Notes under the pieces: generated by a model
Told to the model about the DNA's origin: nothing
Databases searched by the model: none
What the model saw: only the letters and a program-made list of their open reading frames with translations
Position numbers and translations under genes: made by a program
Assembly: GCA_029717555.1 (NCBI GenBank)
Contig: JAMDHS010000044.1
Location: forward strand, 62,001-126,000
DNA length: 64,000 nt
Source: Peribolospora baueri
Taxonomy: Eukaryota; Basidiomycota; Peribolosporomycetes; Peribolosporales; Peribolosporaceae
Direction of reading: 5' to 3'
Shown: one piece after another, positions 51,976 through 63,990 of the stretch
Layout of the letters: each line of letters begins with the position of its first letter
How positions within the stretch are numbered: position 1 is the stretch's first letter

Positions 51976-53181
51976 GGTGGAGGAGGGAGGGAGAGAAGAA
52001 GGGGAGAGGGAGGAGGGATGGATGGGGAGACTGTGGGATGGAGGAAGGTGGATGGGAGAGGAAGGAAGGACGTCACGGCGACGCTACGCCGGGAGGAAGC
52101 GGGCGAGGGCGATAAGGAAGGGGTGGGACGATGGTGGTGTTGGTTTTGGTGTTGGTGTGGTGTGTGTGATGTTGGGTGTGGTGTTGGCGTGACGAGGTCT
52201 GATGAGGTCTGATGTGGTCTGATGAGGTCGAGGTGGGCCTGCAGGACGTCGCGCAACGAGCGTGGAAGGGGGATGGGCGGAGGCGGAGGGGAGGCGAGGG
52301 AGCGTCGTCGGTGGTGAAAGGGCGTCGTGGTCGTCGTTGGTGGTGGTGGTGGTGATGATGGTGGTGAGTGGGAGAAGGACGCGGACGTAGACAGGGTTAT
52401 GACGAGGACAAGCACGAGCTCGTGGACCGTTGGTTGGTTGCTCTGCCTCTGCCACGGACGGACGACGACGAGCGACGACCACCGTGTGCGCCGCCCACCG
52501 ACGCCCACTCCACCGACCACGCCGTGCCAGAGAACTCCCGCCGCAGCATCGCCGCAGCAAGCCGTGCTCGCGCTTACAACCCCGTTCTAGTCCCCTCTAT
52601 CGCCCGCCCTTGTCGCCGTTGCAGTTGATCACGTGCACATACCACCTGCGCCGCAGCTGGCATCTCGCATCTGGCTTCGCGCTACCTAGGGTTAGGGCGA
52701 CGCGGGCGCGCGTCGAGGAGAGGCAATCCATTCGGTTGGCGTGCTGCTGCGGCACTCGGCCGGCGTCGTGGAGCGAGCGACGAGACTGACGAGCCAAGAC
52801 GACGGCTGGAGTGGGATAGAGAGATAGATAGTTAGTTAGATAGATGGACCTTCGGTCCGTCTGAGCACCACTACCACTCCACTTGCCTTCTCTCTCCCTC
52901 CCACCAACTCCTCTTTCTCCCTCCCTTCCTCCCCACACCGGCTCCGACGTGGCCGCCCGCTTTCCTACCACCACCGACGGCCCGCGTACGAGTCGGACGA
53001 TCGTCACAAGCCAGCTCACATCCCTCGGAAAGAAGATAGGAAGGAAGGAAGGAAGGAAGGAAGAAAGGAAGCACGGTTGGAAAGAAGGAACGAACGGACG
53101 ACGAACGACGAACGAAAAACGACAAACGATAAACGATAAAACGATAAACCACAAACCACAAACGAACCCGCTCCAATCCAA
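51976..53181. promoter_or_regulatory. Divergent upstream region STE20/RGD1 with telomere-like motif
   Basis: 1.2 kb between two divergent starts. GT-rich and G-rich stretches occupy 52130-52370. AGGGTTAGGG occurs at 52688-52697; this is the kind of double TTAGGG half-site bound by Tbf1/Teb1-type Myb proteins. A GGAA/GAAC-rich run (53035-53160) lies just upstream of the RGD1-type start. No gene seen. Confidence 0.45.
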
Positions 53182-56100
53182 ATGGCTTCCCCAACCACGC
53201 CCACCATCCCCGCCAACTCTCCTACCGCCGCCCCCTCCCCCTCCCCGTCCTCTCCTTCCCTCTCCAGGCTCCCCTCCAGGCCCTCTCTTCACTCCATGAG
53301 GCCTGCCGGTGCCGACACTGAAGCAGGTGCCCCCTCCCCGGCAGCACCAGCAACGGGAACAGGGCCGAATGCGGCGGGCACCGTGAGGCTTGGCAGCATT
53401 GACAAAGCTTCTTGGCCAGCGTCCGCTTCTCCCAACCCCGCCGACAGCAACGCCGGTGGAGTGGGCACCGCGACGAGGAGGAGGTTCATGTCCGGCGGCG
53501 ACTCCACGCCAGACGGCTGGGACGACCTTGGCGGCTCCGCGAGCGAGTATCCCCGGTCGGCCGCCGCGGCCGACGACGACGACGGCGACGGCGATTCGAG
53601 GAGGACGACAATGGTCGGCAGCCCCGTCGTCGCCCCCTTCGCCTCCGCCTCCTCCTCCCAACACTCCTCTGTCCCCCTGTCTCCCCTCTCCGCTCGCGGC
53701 CACCACGCCGGCGCGGCCCCTTCTTCCTCCTCCACCACCGCTTTCACAAACGGCACCTCCACCCAGGGCATTCCTCCCAGCACCATCGCCGCCGCCGCCG
53801 CGGCGCACCAGGGACTCGGCATAGGTATAGGTGGCTTCCCCGGCGCCGCTGGATACCCAGGTGCCGATGCCGCCAAATCGGCCGTCCCGGACGAGGTCGT
53901 ACCCACCACGTTCGACGATGGCGTTCTCCGGGCGCTATGCGATTTGGATGTTAGTCCTTCTTCCTTCCTTCTTCCGTTCATCGAGTCCTCTGTATGCCCT
54001 TCCCTGATTTCATTTCTCTCCTTCTCTCCCTCCTTCCCATCCTCGTACAGTGTGGAAAAGACCTCCTCCTAGACCGGATCAAGCAGTCTATGGTATCATG
54101 CCGGGTGCGTCCCGCGACGTCCACCCCGCTCGCCCAAGCAAGTCCTGACTTTTTGTTGTTTTTCGTGCTTTTGCACCCAACGCGCTCCTTTTCTTTTCTT
54201 TCTTTTGCACCCCACCTGCTCCTTTTTTATTTCTTTTGCACCCAACGCGCTCCTTTTCTTTTCTTTGCCTTTGCCCCCGACCTGCTCTTTTCTTTTCTTT
54301 CTTTTGCACCCAACGCGCTTCCTATTTTTCTTTCTTTTGCACCCCACCCGCTTTCGCCGCGCCTCGTCGCCTCGCAGGAAGCATCCGTCTTCTTCAAGAA
54401 GAGAGCAGCCGTGGAAGAAGAGTACGCGCGCAGCTTGGCAAAGCTTGCTAAGGGTACCGCCGAGGCTTATGGGATGAATGAGGGAAAGGCTGGGTGGGTC
54501 TCCTTCGGTCTCCGTCCGTCCGTCGTCATGCTCACCCTCGTTCGTTCATTCGTCTGTTCGTCCGTCCGTCCGTCCCTCCCTCCCTCCCTCCCTCCCTCCC
54601 TCCCTCCTTCCGTCCATCCGCCGTCTGTCCGCCCGCAGCACATACGTCACCTCATGGATGTCCTTTCTCCGAACCCACGAAACCGTCGCCGACAACCGAC
54701 TCCGATTCGCCGCAAAGCTGTCAGAGATGAGCGACGAGCTGACGACGCTTGTCAAAGAGGTTGATAAGAGTCGCAAGGCGAGCAAGGAGATTGGACAGAG
54801 GATGGAGAGGACGCTTGTTGAGAGTGAGATGGCGACGGAGAAGGTGCGATTTGTTCTCTGTCTTTCTCTTTCTCTTTCTCTTTCTCTTTCTCTTTCTCTT
54901 TCTCTTTCTCTTTCTCTCTCTCTTTTTCTCTCTCTCGTTCGGCCATCGGACCGTCGGACCGTCCGCCGCGGGTGCTCTCGCTCACCCCATTTGCCTTTCC
55001 GCCTCTCAGGCTCGAGCGCGGTTCGACCAAACAGCCGAGGACCTGGAAAGGGTGCTCGTGCTCAAATCAGGCGAGAGCATGAAAGAGTCCGCCATCCATC
55101 CTGGACAGCAGAGCGGCGGCGGCAAGCGCACCCTCGGCAAGGCCATCGCCAAGGGAGGCAATTTGTTCAAGGGAAAGAACCCTCAGCAGGTGCGCTCGCT
55201 CCGAGTCGTGTTGGCATTCGCAAACCAGGCTGATATCGCGCCCGCCCGCACAGATGCTTCGACAGGAGGAGGAGGCACGAGCGCGCACGTCGACGGCCTC
55301 CGACGCCTTCCGACAGCAGGTCCTCTCCACGCAAAAGATCCGACAGGAGTACTTCAACCTCCAGCTCCCGCGCGTCCTCCGAGCGCTCAAGGAGACCGCC
55401 GAGGAGATCGACAACGGAACGCAGTACCATCTGACGCGCTATGCGTTCTTGTACGAGAGCATCAGCCTCTCCGACGGCATGTCCATCAGTCCGGTCAGCA
55501 AGGACGACGGTGAGCAGTCGACGACGTGTGGCTCACTGCCGTCCACACACTCACTTTCTGTCGATCCGTGCAGGCATCGGCTTGAAAGCGGCCGTCGAGG
55601 CGATAGACAACCGAGCCGACTTCAAAGTCTTCATGCAGAATTACGCCGTCGCGTCCAGCATGGGCCCGTCGAGAGGCCCGCGAAGAGAAGGGCCGTTCGA
55701 GCAAGGATTCGTGAGTCTTTGTCCCGGTTCGGCTCGGCGCCGGTTTCGCTCCCTTGGAACGCTAGCTAGCCAACGTCTGACTCGCTCGCTCGAACCGTGC
55801 TCTCTTGCACGCCATCATGCAGGTCGAAAACCCGCCGGTGCCGCGTTCGCGCTCAAAGCAGACCGTCGCCAGTCAGCAGCCTCCGCATCGACCGATCTTT
55901 GGCGTGGAGCTGTCGGAGCAGATGCTGCGCGACAACGTCGAGGTGCCGCTCGTGCTCGTCAAGTGCGCACAGCTTATCGAGGCTCACGGTCTGCAGACCA
56001 CCGGCATCTATCGGCTTAGTGGGACGACGAGCAAGGTGCAGAGGCTCAAGGCCAAGTTGGATGCCGGTGAGCGTGGTTTAGCTCGGAGAAGACTGGTTTC

Positions 56101-56925
56101 GATGTAGCGCAGCGACTGAACGGTGGACGTGGATGTATGCCCTCTCCACTCTTTCTTTTTTCTGTGGCAGACGTCGAGAACATCGACCTGGGAGCCGACG
56201 AAGCGGTCGCCGACATCAACAACGTCTCTGGCGTCCTCAAACTCTGGTTCCGCGAGCTCCCGGAACCTCTGCTGACCTTTGACTTGTACCAAGGCTTCAT
56301 CGACGCCGCGAGTGAGCTCCTGTCCCCGTCTCTCACCTCTGTGTTGTCCTTTTCCGGCCGTCGCGCGCAGATCACGGATGGACGTGAGCTGATCGTCGAA
56401 TTCTCTCCTCTTCTCGACGCGGACGAGCAGAGATCGAGAACGAACGGTTGCGACAGATTCGGCTGCACGAACGCGTCAACGAGCTGCCTGACGCCAATTA
56501 TGCGACGCTCAAGTTCCTCATGTCTCATCTGGACAAGTGAGTCCGACTGGCCGCCCGTGCGTTCCGTTCGAGATCGCCGGCTGATCGTCCGTCGTTCGCC
56601 GCCGTCGACAGGGTCAAAGAACACGAGGTTGTAAACTCAATGTCAGCGTCCAACTTGGCCATCGTCTTTGGGCCCACGCTGCTAAGCCCACCGCCATCAG
56701 AGGATGGGGGGACGGGAGCGATGTCGTTGCAGGACATGACCTTTCAGTGTAGGGCCGTCGAGACCGTCCTGAACCGGTATCGAGTGCGTGTTTGTTCGCC
56801 CGCCCTCCCGCGATCCAAGTCTGTCGTCCGCGTTTTCGCTCATCCCTCCCCGCTCGCCTCTTCCTCCCCCGCTCGACGTCATCGTCGTCGTCCTGCAGGA
56901 AATCTTTGTCGACGAGAACGAGTGA
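53182..56925 (+). CDS. RGD1: F-BAR RhoGAP of the RGD1 type
   Basis: Twelve exons, join(53182..53949, 54051..54104, 54378..54493, 54639..54843, 55010..55189, 55254..55509, 55574..55710, 55823..56066, 56171..56311, 56431..56536, 56612..56783, 56899..56925); 801 residues. The family links membrane-bending F-BAR domains to GTP hydrolysis on Rho3/Rho4-like GTPases at growth sites. Residues 1-245 are disordered. The F-BAR domain (about 245-540) shows LLLDRIKQSMVSCREASVF across the exon 2/3 join, KKRAAVEEEYARSLAKLAKG and GTYVTSWMSFLRTHETVADNRL. The RhoGAP domain (about 595-795) has FGVELSEQM, arginine finger R636 in TTGIYRLSG, LKLWFRELPEPLLTFDLY, LPDANYATLKFLMSHL and SASNLAIVFGPTLL. The last exon encodes only eight residues. 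Introns 2-4 carry expanded pyrimidine repeats. Confidence 0.9.
54169..54352. repeat. About 33-bp minisatellite inside RGD1-type intron 2
   Basis: Six units with period about 31-34 bp, beginning TTTTGCACCC. Two variants alternate (CCAACGCGCT and CCACCTGCT cores followed by TTTTCTTTTCTTT-like runs), suggesting a dimeric higher-order unit. The whole 273-nt intron lacks stops in the host frame. Confidence 0.85.
54559..54608. repeat. CCGT then CCCT microsatellite in RGD1-type intron 3
   Basis: Four CCGT units followed by about eight CCCT units, immediately upstream of the exon 4 acceptor, where they may serve as the polypyrimidine tract. Confidence 0.85.
54861..54937. repeat. TTTCTC hexamer microsatellite in RGD1-type intron 4
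   Basis: About ten TTTCTC units degenerating into TC runs. Pyrimidine-only on the coding strand, within a spliced intron. Confidence 0.9.
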
Positions 56926-58176
56926 CGTCGACTCGGACCCATCGCCATGCCTTTCCATCCTCATGCCCCGCCCCCTCGCCGTCGTCGGCCAGCTTTTGCA
57001 AGAATCCCCCCTCCCGTCGCGACCACTCATCTCTACATCTCGACGGCCGCATTGACGCCCAGGACAAAAATATTCCAATCTTTTTTTTCTTCCTCAAGTA
57101 TGCTTACTTCATATTCCTCATCCATCCCCCGGCGCATCTCGACTTCGCCCTCGCCCCATTCTATTTCCTGCGTCTTTATGATACGATACAGATCGAGTCA
57201 TTTTTTTTCTTTTTTTTCTCGCCCGTGCCATCCCATCTTGCTTAGCTCCCGTCCCATCTCGTCTCGCTCCGTCGGTCCGCGCACTCCTCTTCTTCCCCCC
57301 CCCGGCGCGGCTCACGCGTCCTGTTCCCCACGGCTCCTTTCGTCGACGGTCTTGGGAGACCTCGGTATCGCATGTGTCTGTCTGCTCTCGCGCCTCTCCC
57401 CTTCCCTTCCCTTCCCTTCCCTTCCCTTCCTCTTCTCCACCGTGTTCCCCTCTCTCTTCTCTTCTCTTCTCTTCTCTTCTCTCTTTCTCTCTCTGTGTGT
57501 CTCTCTCTCCCGCGCGCTAGTCCGCTCGCTTCACCTCGGCTGTCCTTTCGGCCTTTCGAAGATTCCTCACCCTCGGCTTGGCTTCGCCTCGGGTGGCGAG
57601 AAGGAGAAATGAAAGAATACCCGGTCCCGCCCGCCCTTTCGACCCTTTTCGTCCCTCCTTTTCCTTTCCTTTTCTTCTTTTCCGCAAGAGATTGGGCCAA
57701 GGATCCAGAAGGGCGAAAAAAAGAGTTGCTTCTTGACAAAGGTGAGGAAGCGGCGAGAAAGACTGGGTGTGGTACAACAGGGATGGATGCGCGAAGACGT
57801 GGTCGATCGATGGACGGATGGATGGATGGGATTCGGTTGAAAGCCAAAATAAAATTGTGGCGAGCGAGAAATACGATCTGATCGGTGAAGCAACCAAATC
57901 GAGGATAAACATGATGATGGGACATAAAGGGAGGTTGGATGAGCCAGAGAACAAACTACGGTGGACCGGCATGGCGTATGATGCGGGACGATGGATGGAT
58001 GGATGGATGGATGGATGTGGAGCGTGAGAATGGGATGTGTGTACGACCCGGGGGGCGGGAAGGGTATCATACGAGCTTCCGCTCCTCGGCCGAGAGCGAC
58101 CTGAAAGGATGAGAGAGGAGATGAGCAGCGCAAGGACGGCCCAGCGACGGATAGACCGATAGGGATCGAGCGCCGC
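56926..58176. other. Convergent intergenic region RGD1/GAS2 gene
   Basis: 1.25 kb. Contains CCCTT (57396-57430), TCTTC (57449-57485) and GGAT (57991-58016) arrays and T-runs near 57080-57220. Open frames are compositionally simple and unsupported. No gene seen. Confidence 0.6.
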
Positions 58177-61100
58177 TTAGAGCTGACGCGACAGCAGCCA
58201 TACTTCGAGGTCTTGCCAGCCTGCATGATGGCATGGAGACGGTACGCGGCACGTACGGTCAGTGACGGTTACGTTTACCAGGAAAACAACATTCCCACCT
58301 CCGGCAGCAGCGACGAAACCTCCACGGCGAAAAGGGAAAAGGGTCCACTCACCTCCGCCAACCCTGGCGAGCACCTTCTTGGCCTTGCCCGTACCCTTGA
58401 CTCCGGCGGGCCTGTGCAGGCTCAAGAAGCGACACATGACGACCTTGCCATTGTTACCGAACATGTACCTCGCTTGGTTGTCGCCCTTCTCCGACGCTGT
58501 CGCCGGGCCCTTCAGAGGCGGATCGACACGCTCGAGCCGGATGCCTTGCGAGTTGGCGATCCGTGCCACCTCGAGGTCCAGCGGGTCCTGCGAGTTGGGC
58601 ACGTACTCGAGCACGCCACTCACGCTCAGCTCGGAAGGGGACATGGTGCCATCACGCGACAGTGGTCCTCGAGCGACGGACGAAGAGGCGACGGACGAAG
58701 GCGTGGTCGGCCTCGATCGCGGCACGCTCCTGGGAGAGCCGTAATTCGACGAAGCAGAAGAAGGCGCGCCCGTCACGGGCGGTCGCGAGGTCGATCGGGG
58801 TGGACGCTGCATCAGTCGAGAAGAAGGGCTGCCTCCTTGATACATGGACAGTCGTTGAGCGCGGGCATAGATCTGTGGCTCGGGCGTCTGCAGCGGCCGA
58901 GCGGAGATACCGTAACGGCCGGACGTGGTGACCGACGAGGCGTAGGACGCGTTGGAGAAAGCCGGGCTCACGCTACGCATCCGGCTCGAGGTGGACAGCG
59001 TGGGCGAAGAAGGCGTAGAGCCTTCAGAAGGAAGAGCTAACCGGGGGATCCTGGAGCCAGTGGAGGTGCGGCTTGCGCCGCCCATCGACGACGTCGAGCC
59101 AGTCGGGCTGACGGCGCGTCGCGTCATGGAGGAGGCAGGACGAGCGGCGAGCTCTCTCTCCTTTTCCGCCAGGAGCATCTCAATGTCCTCCGGGGACATC
59201 TCAGACATGGACGAGCTGAGATATTGCGGCGCGCCGGCGGGAAGCGGAATGCGACTCCCCGATGACTGGCGCGGACGACCGATCGACAGCGCGGACGAAG
59301 TGTTCCTGCTCGGTGGCCGGTCCGGCATGTCCGAAGCCGGAGCCGGAGCCGGCTGCGACTGTCTAAAGAAACTGCCCGCGGACCAAGAAACGGGCGGGGG
59401 GGTGAAATCGCGTATGAGACGAGAGGTCCGCGAGCCCGGTCGAATTTGGGACGTCGTGCTGTTGCCCGGTGAGGTTTGAAGGATGGAAGATTTTCTAGGA
59501 TCGTCGTACTTGACGCGCGTCGAAGCGTTCCATTGCGGCCTCGCCGAATCGGAGGAGGCGCTTGATGGCAGACCGGTGGGCGTCTTGGCCCTCGACGTGC
59601 CTGTACCGGTCCACGGGCTCAGGGAGGACGCCGAACCGTGGGGGGACTCGCCGACGTTGAAGCTTTGTGAATGGCGATGACGCAGGGGCTTCGTCGGGGT
59701 CTCGAGAGTGTCGGAAGTGCGTCGCAGTGGGTTCTTGGTGGGAATAGTCGGCGGGGGCGACGCGCTTTTCCCACCCACAGGGCCAGTCCCCCGGTTGACC
59801 AACTTGCGAAAAGGGCTCTTCGGTCGTAGAGGCGGCTTGCTGCCACTGCTCGGAGTGCTCGACGGCAAGCTCACCTTTGAGCTCGGCGGCGTCATGAGAT
59901 GGCTCGAGCCGGTCGAACTTGCGGGACTAAGAAGTGCCGAGCGTCCTTGTTCTTCCTTGTCCTTGAGCACGCCTTCGATGGCCCTCATCTCGCCCTCCAC
60001 CCTCACCATCTTCTCCCTCAGGTTCTTCCACCTCGACTTCATGTCCGAGAACCGGCGCAAGACCATTCCGTTCTTCGTCGCCCGCTCTCGTACGCCCTTG
60101 TCCAAGACGGCGAGGACGCTCTCGCACGCCGGCGCGTAATAGTGCTTCTTGGCATTGAACGACTTTTGCAGGGAGTAGAAGTCGGCCGACGACGTCTTCG
60201 AATCCACCTCGGAGGGCCATGCCCAGTTGTCGGGGCTGTCGTGGGGTGTACCACTTCTGCCGCGCTGAGCGCGCCGCACCTGCCAAATGAACTCGTGGCA
60301 CTGCGAATGTGACGGAGTGACAAAAATGGTTTGCGGGAGAGGTCGACGACGGAGGACAAAAATGGTTTGCGGAAGAGGTCGACGACGAATCGGATATGGA
60401 TGTCCGTCGCCCTAGCGAGCTGACTGGAAAACTCACCAATGTGATCGCCTTTTCCAGCGAATCCATCATGCCATCGGCTTGGTCGCCTACAGATTTGAAG
60501 ACCATGAGGCTGGAAAAGGCGGACGGGGATGGAACAAATCAGCTCGTCCTACTACTACTACGACAATGACAACGACAACGACGACTCCTCACTATTTGTC
60601 TTCCTTCAATTCCTCCTTCAGGGTATCCACCTCGCCCTTGACCGACTCCCACTCAGCAACAACCTCGTCGTACTTGCGCTTCAACTCGCCCGGATCGTCG
60701 TCAGCGGTCATGAAACTGTTCAGACTGCCAGCACTGCTCCGTCGCATGCTTCGCGGGCTATCGTGCGTCGCTGTTGCAGTTGCGGTAGGAGGCGAGGACG
60801 GCGGCGGCCGAGCCGAAAGAACGAAGGCGAAGCGCGAGTCGAGGGACGCGAGGGACGCCGAGACGGACTCGAGTTTAGCGTCCAGACGCATAAGCAGGAC
60901 GTCCACTTCGTTCGTCGCCGGCGTGGCCGCGTCCTGCGCGAAAGAAGAGGAGGACTTGGCGTTGGGCGTCGAGAGCGCCGCCACGTCGAGCGAAGCCGGC
61001 GGCGGAGGCGGCGGTGGCGCAGCGAGGTCAGCGGCCATGTGCCGCTTCTCCTCGGCTTGAAAGACGAGCGTTCGGATTTCCTGGATCGCAGAGCCAACCT

Positions 61101-62310
61101 CGGACAGCTGCGACGCAAGAAGCGCTGCGCTCGCGTCGTCCCTGCAAGAGATGAGCGGAGCCCTGGCTTGTGAGATGGGAAGTCTCCTTCACAACTTTGA
61201 GCCACGTCGGTCGACTGATCGCTCACCTGGACGACGACTCTGATCGCCTCGGCGCGAAGCTATTGCCGTCCCTGCTGCCGTCGGGGTCGTGAGGTCCCTC
61301 GCGCTCTCCAGGCATATCATGAGAGTCGGTCGAAAGGGAGCGTCCATCTTCACCGTTGAGCGTCATCCGCTCCACGGCCTCGTCGATCCCGCCGACGCCG
61401 ACGATGGGCGACTTTTCGTGATTGACGACGAGCTCTGCCGATGCCATCCTAGACGCGGTGGGCGAAGACCGTCTGGGCGACTTGTGCGGCCGCGCGAACG
61501 GTATTTCACCAGGGCTGCGTGTGTTAGTAGCATGAACGGTCAGTCGAGAAAGGGGCGACCGTCACGGTGGCGGGAAAAGAGCGACGAAAGCGGACACGGA
61601 AATGAAGAAAACGTGTCAGCGGGCGATGTCCTCACGTGCGTGCCAGCGAGCAAGCGACCGACCAACCGCGATGACGGCCGATGGAAAGGGTGAAGGAAGC
61701 GGGAGGGCAAAGAGAGGGGCGCTCACCTCGACGTCCTCGACGCAGGCCTTCCGTCGTCGCCGTTCTGCTTCTCGAAATCGCGCACCCCGTCGTCGCCTCC
61801 TCCTCCTGCTCCACCACCACCTCCACCTCCTCCTCCCCCTTCCCCTCCTCCTCCGTCGTTCCGAAACGCCGGGTTGGCGCGCATTAGCACCTGGCGATCC
61901 TGGCCTGGCTTCCTCGCAGAGCCGTCGACGCCGCCGCCCCTGCCGGATAGGGAGGAGGAAGAGGAAGAGAAAGGGTCGGACGGTGATGATGACGGGGACG
62001 GCGACGGCCCCGCGTGCGGAGCACCTGCCTCGCTGAGGCGGCGCTCGAACATGAGCGCCGCCTGGCGGACCCGACTGGTCGGCGGCGGTGGTGGTGGCGG
62101 CGGCGACAGCGAGGATGAGACGGCGCAGAAGGAAGAGTCACGAGCTGTCGCGGCGGCGGGCGTGTCGGAGGGGGACGAAGGGGAGAAGGAGGGGCCGGGG
62201 GAGGAGGGAGAGGAAAGCGATCGGACGCGGGTCGTTGTCGGGGGAGTAGCGGGTCGGCGTAGCGTGTCGGCAGACGATGGAGGGGGAGGAGGTACGGTGG
62301 CTGCTGCCAT
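58177..62310 (-). CDS. GAS2-domain cytoskeletal linker protein, possibly Kar9-like
   Basis: Six exons, complement of 62310..61727, 61514..61227, 61141..60593, 60509..60437, 60300..58353, 58220..58177; 1161 residues. The C-terminus (about 1060-1157) matches the GAS2/GAR microtubule-binding fold: DLEVARIANSQG, GDNQARYMFGNNGKVVMCRFLSLH, KKVLARVGGGWQDLEVWL, with the VGGGW signature formed across the last splice. Residues about 290-640 are helical (SQLSEVGSAIQEIRTLVFQAEEKRHM; KVEGEMRAIEGVLKDKEE) and resemble the spectrin-like or Kar9-type helical region found with GAS2 domains in fungi. Residues 1-200 and about 660-1050 are disordered, Ser/Pro/Arg-rich with repeated SR-x-P words typical of plus-end-tracking proteins. 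Microtubule or actin linking is family knowledge; the Kar9 link is my inference. The last intron is 132 nt (3n) and stop-free. Confidence 0.8.
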
Positions 62311-62759
62311 GCGATACGGCGTGAAGCGGCCCGAGGTATAGAAGACGGCAGAGGGGGTTGGTAAAGGATAGTGGAGGAGGAGGAGGAGGGGCTGGGACGA
62401 AGGTGGTGGTGGCCACTAATACCGACCGCTCCGTCACTGGCGCTCGGTCGCCTTGCCGCAGAAGACGCCGCTAATTAAGGAGCGTGAACGGACTACATTG
62501 GAATCTTTCGCCCGTCAGTCGGGTCAGTGAACAGAACACAAAAACCACAGGCGTCGCCTAGAGTCTTCTTTGTCTGCTCCTCGCACCCCTGCTTTCACTC
62601 TCATGTCGGGCCGCTCTCTCGTCCATGTCCATCACAGCGGCGAGCACGAATTCAATCGGATAGATCCGCCATACGGCATGAATTTCACCTAGGGGCACAG
62701 TGCAGAGGGGAATGTAGAATAAGACTACATAATGGCCAGATCGTTCCAGAATACTAGCT
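62311..62759. other. Intergenic region between RPS31 3' end and GAS2 gene 5' end
   Basis: 449 bp; both neighbours read leftward. It should hold the GAS2-gene promoter and the RPS31 3' region. Nothing else recognised. Confidence 0.5.
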
Positions 62760-63635
<876 letters not shown>

Positions 63636-63797
63636 CTAGACGGCGTGAACGCGTTGGGGGGGGGGTGGGGGCGAGCGACGGGGCGAGGGAGAATGTGGAG
63701 ACGGCGCGTGGGTGAGGATTCTCGTCCTCGAACAGTCCTTATCCGACGGACGAAGGCGGCTACGACTACGAAGACGGTGCTGACGATGGCGACGCAC
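63636..63797 (-). other. RPS31: Probable 5' UTR intron of RPS31
   Basis: On the coding strand, CAAG|GTGCGT at 63797 could be the donor and TCTAG directly before the ATG the acceptor, giving a 162-nt intron with a C-run near its 3' end. Leader introns next to the start codon are common in fungal ribosomal-protein genes. No transcript evidence is available here. Confidence 0.45.
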
Positions 63798-63972
63798 CTT
63801 GACTCCGTCTAATCAACCGTCGGTTTGTTGATGTCCTTGAGGGAGCTTGGAGAGGAAAGAAGACAGCGAAGAAAAAGCGAGACGTCAGGTCGACTTCTGT
63901 TCGGACGTCGCGTATGCGAGCTGGGCGGCTCGCGCACTCCGCTCGCGCACGCTAACAGCCGCGTGCGCGAGA

Positions 63973-63990
63973 TATAACCCTAACCCTATA
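63973..63990. promoter_or_regulatory. Telomere-like TTAGGG motif upstream of RPS31
   Basis: TATAACCCTAACCCTATA on the plus strand, i.e. TATAGGGTTAGGGTTATA on the RPS31 strand, about 340-355 nt upstream of its ATG and about 180 nt upstream of the proposed leader donor. Tbf1-type Myb factors that bind TTAGGG control ribosomal-protein genes in several fungi. Only two units are present, so this is not a telomere. Confidence 0.5.

Noticed and set aside
63973-63990. Possible chromosome end (TTAGGG repeats)
   Set aside because: Only two units, flanked by ordinary sequence and positioned upstream of RPS31; no extended array.
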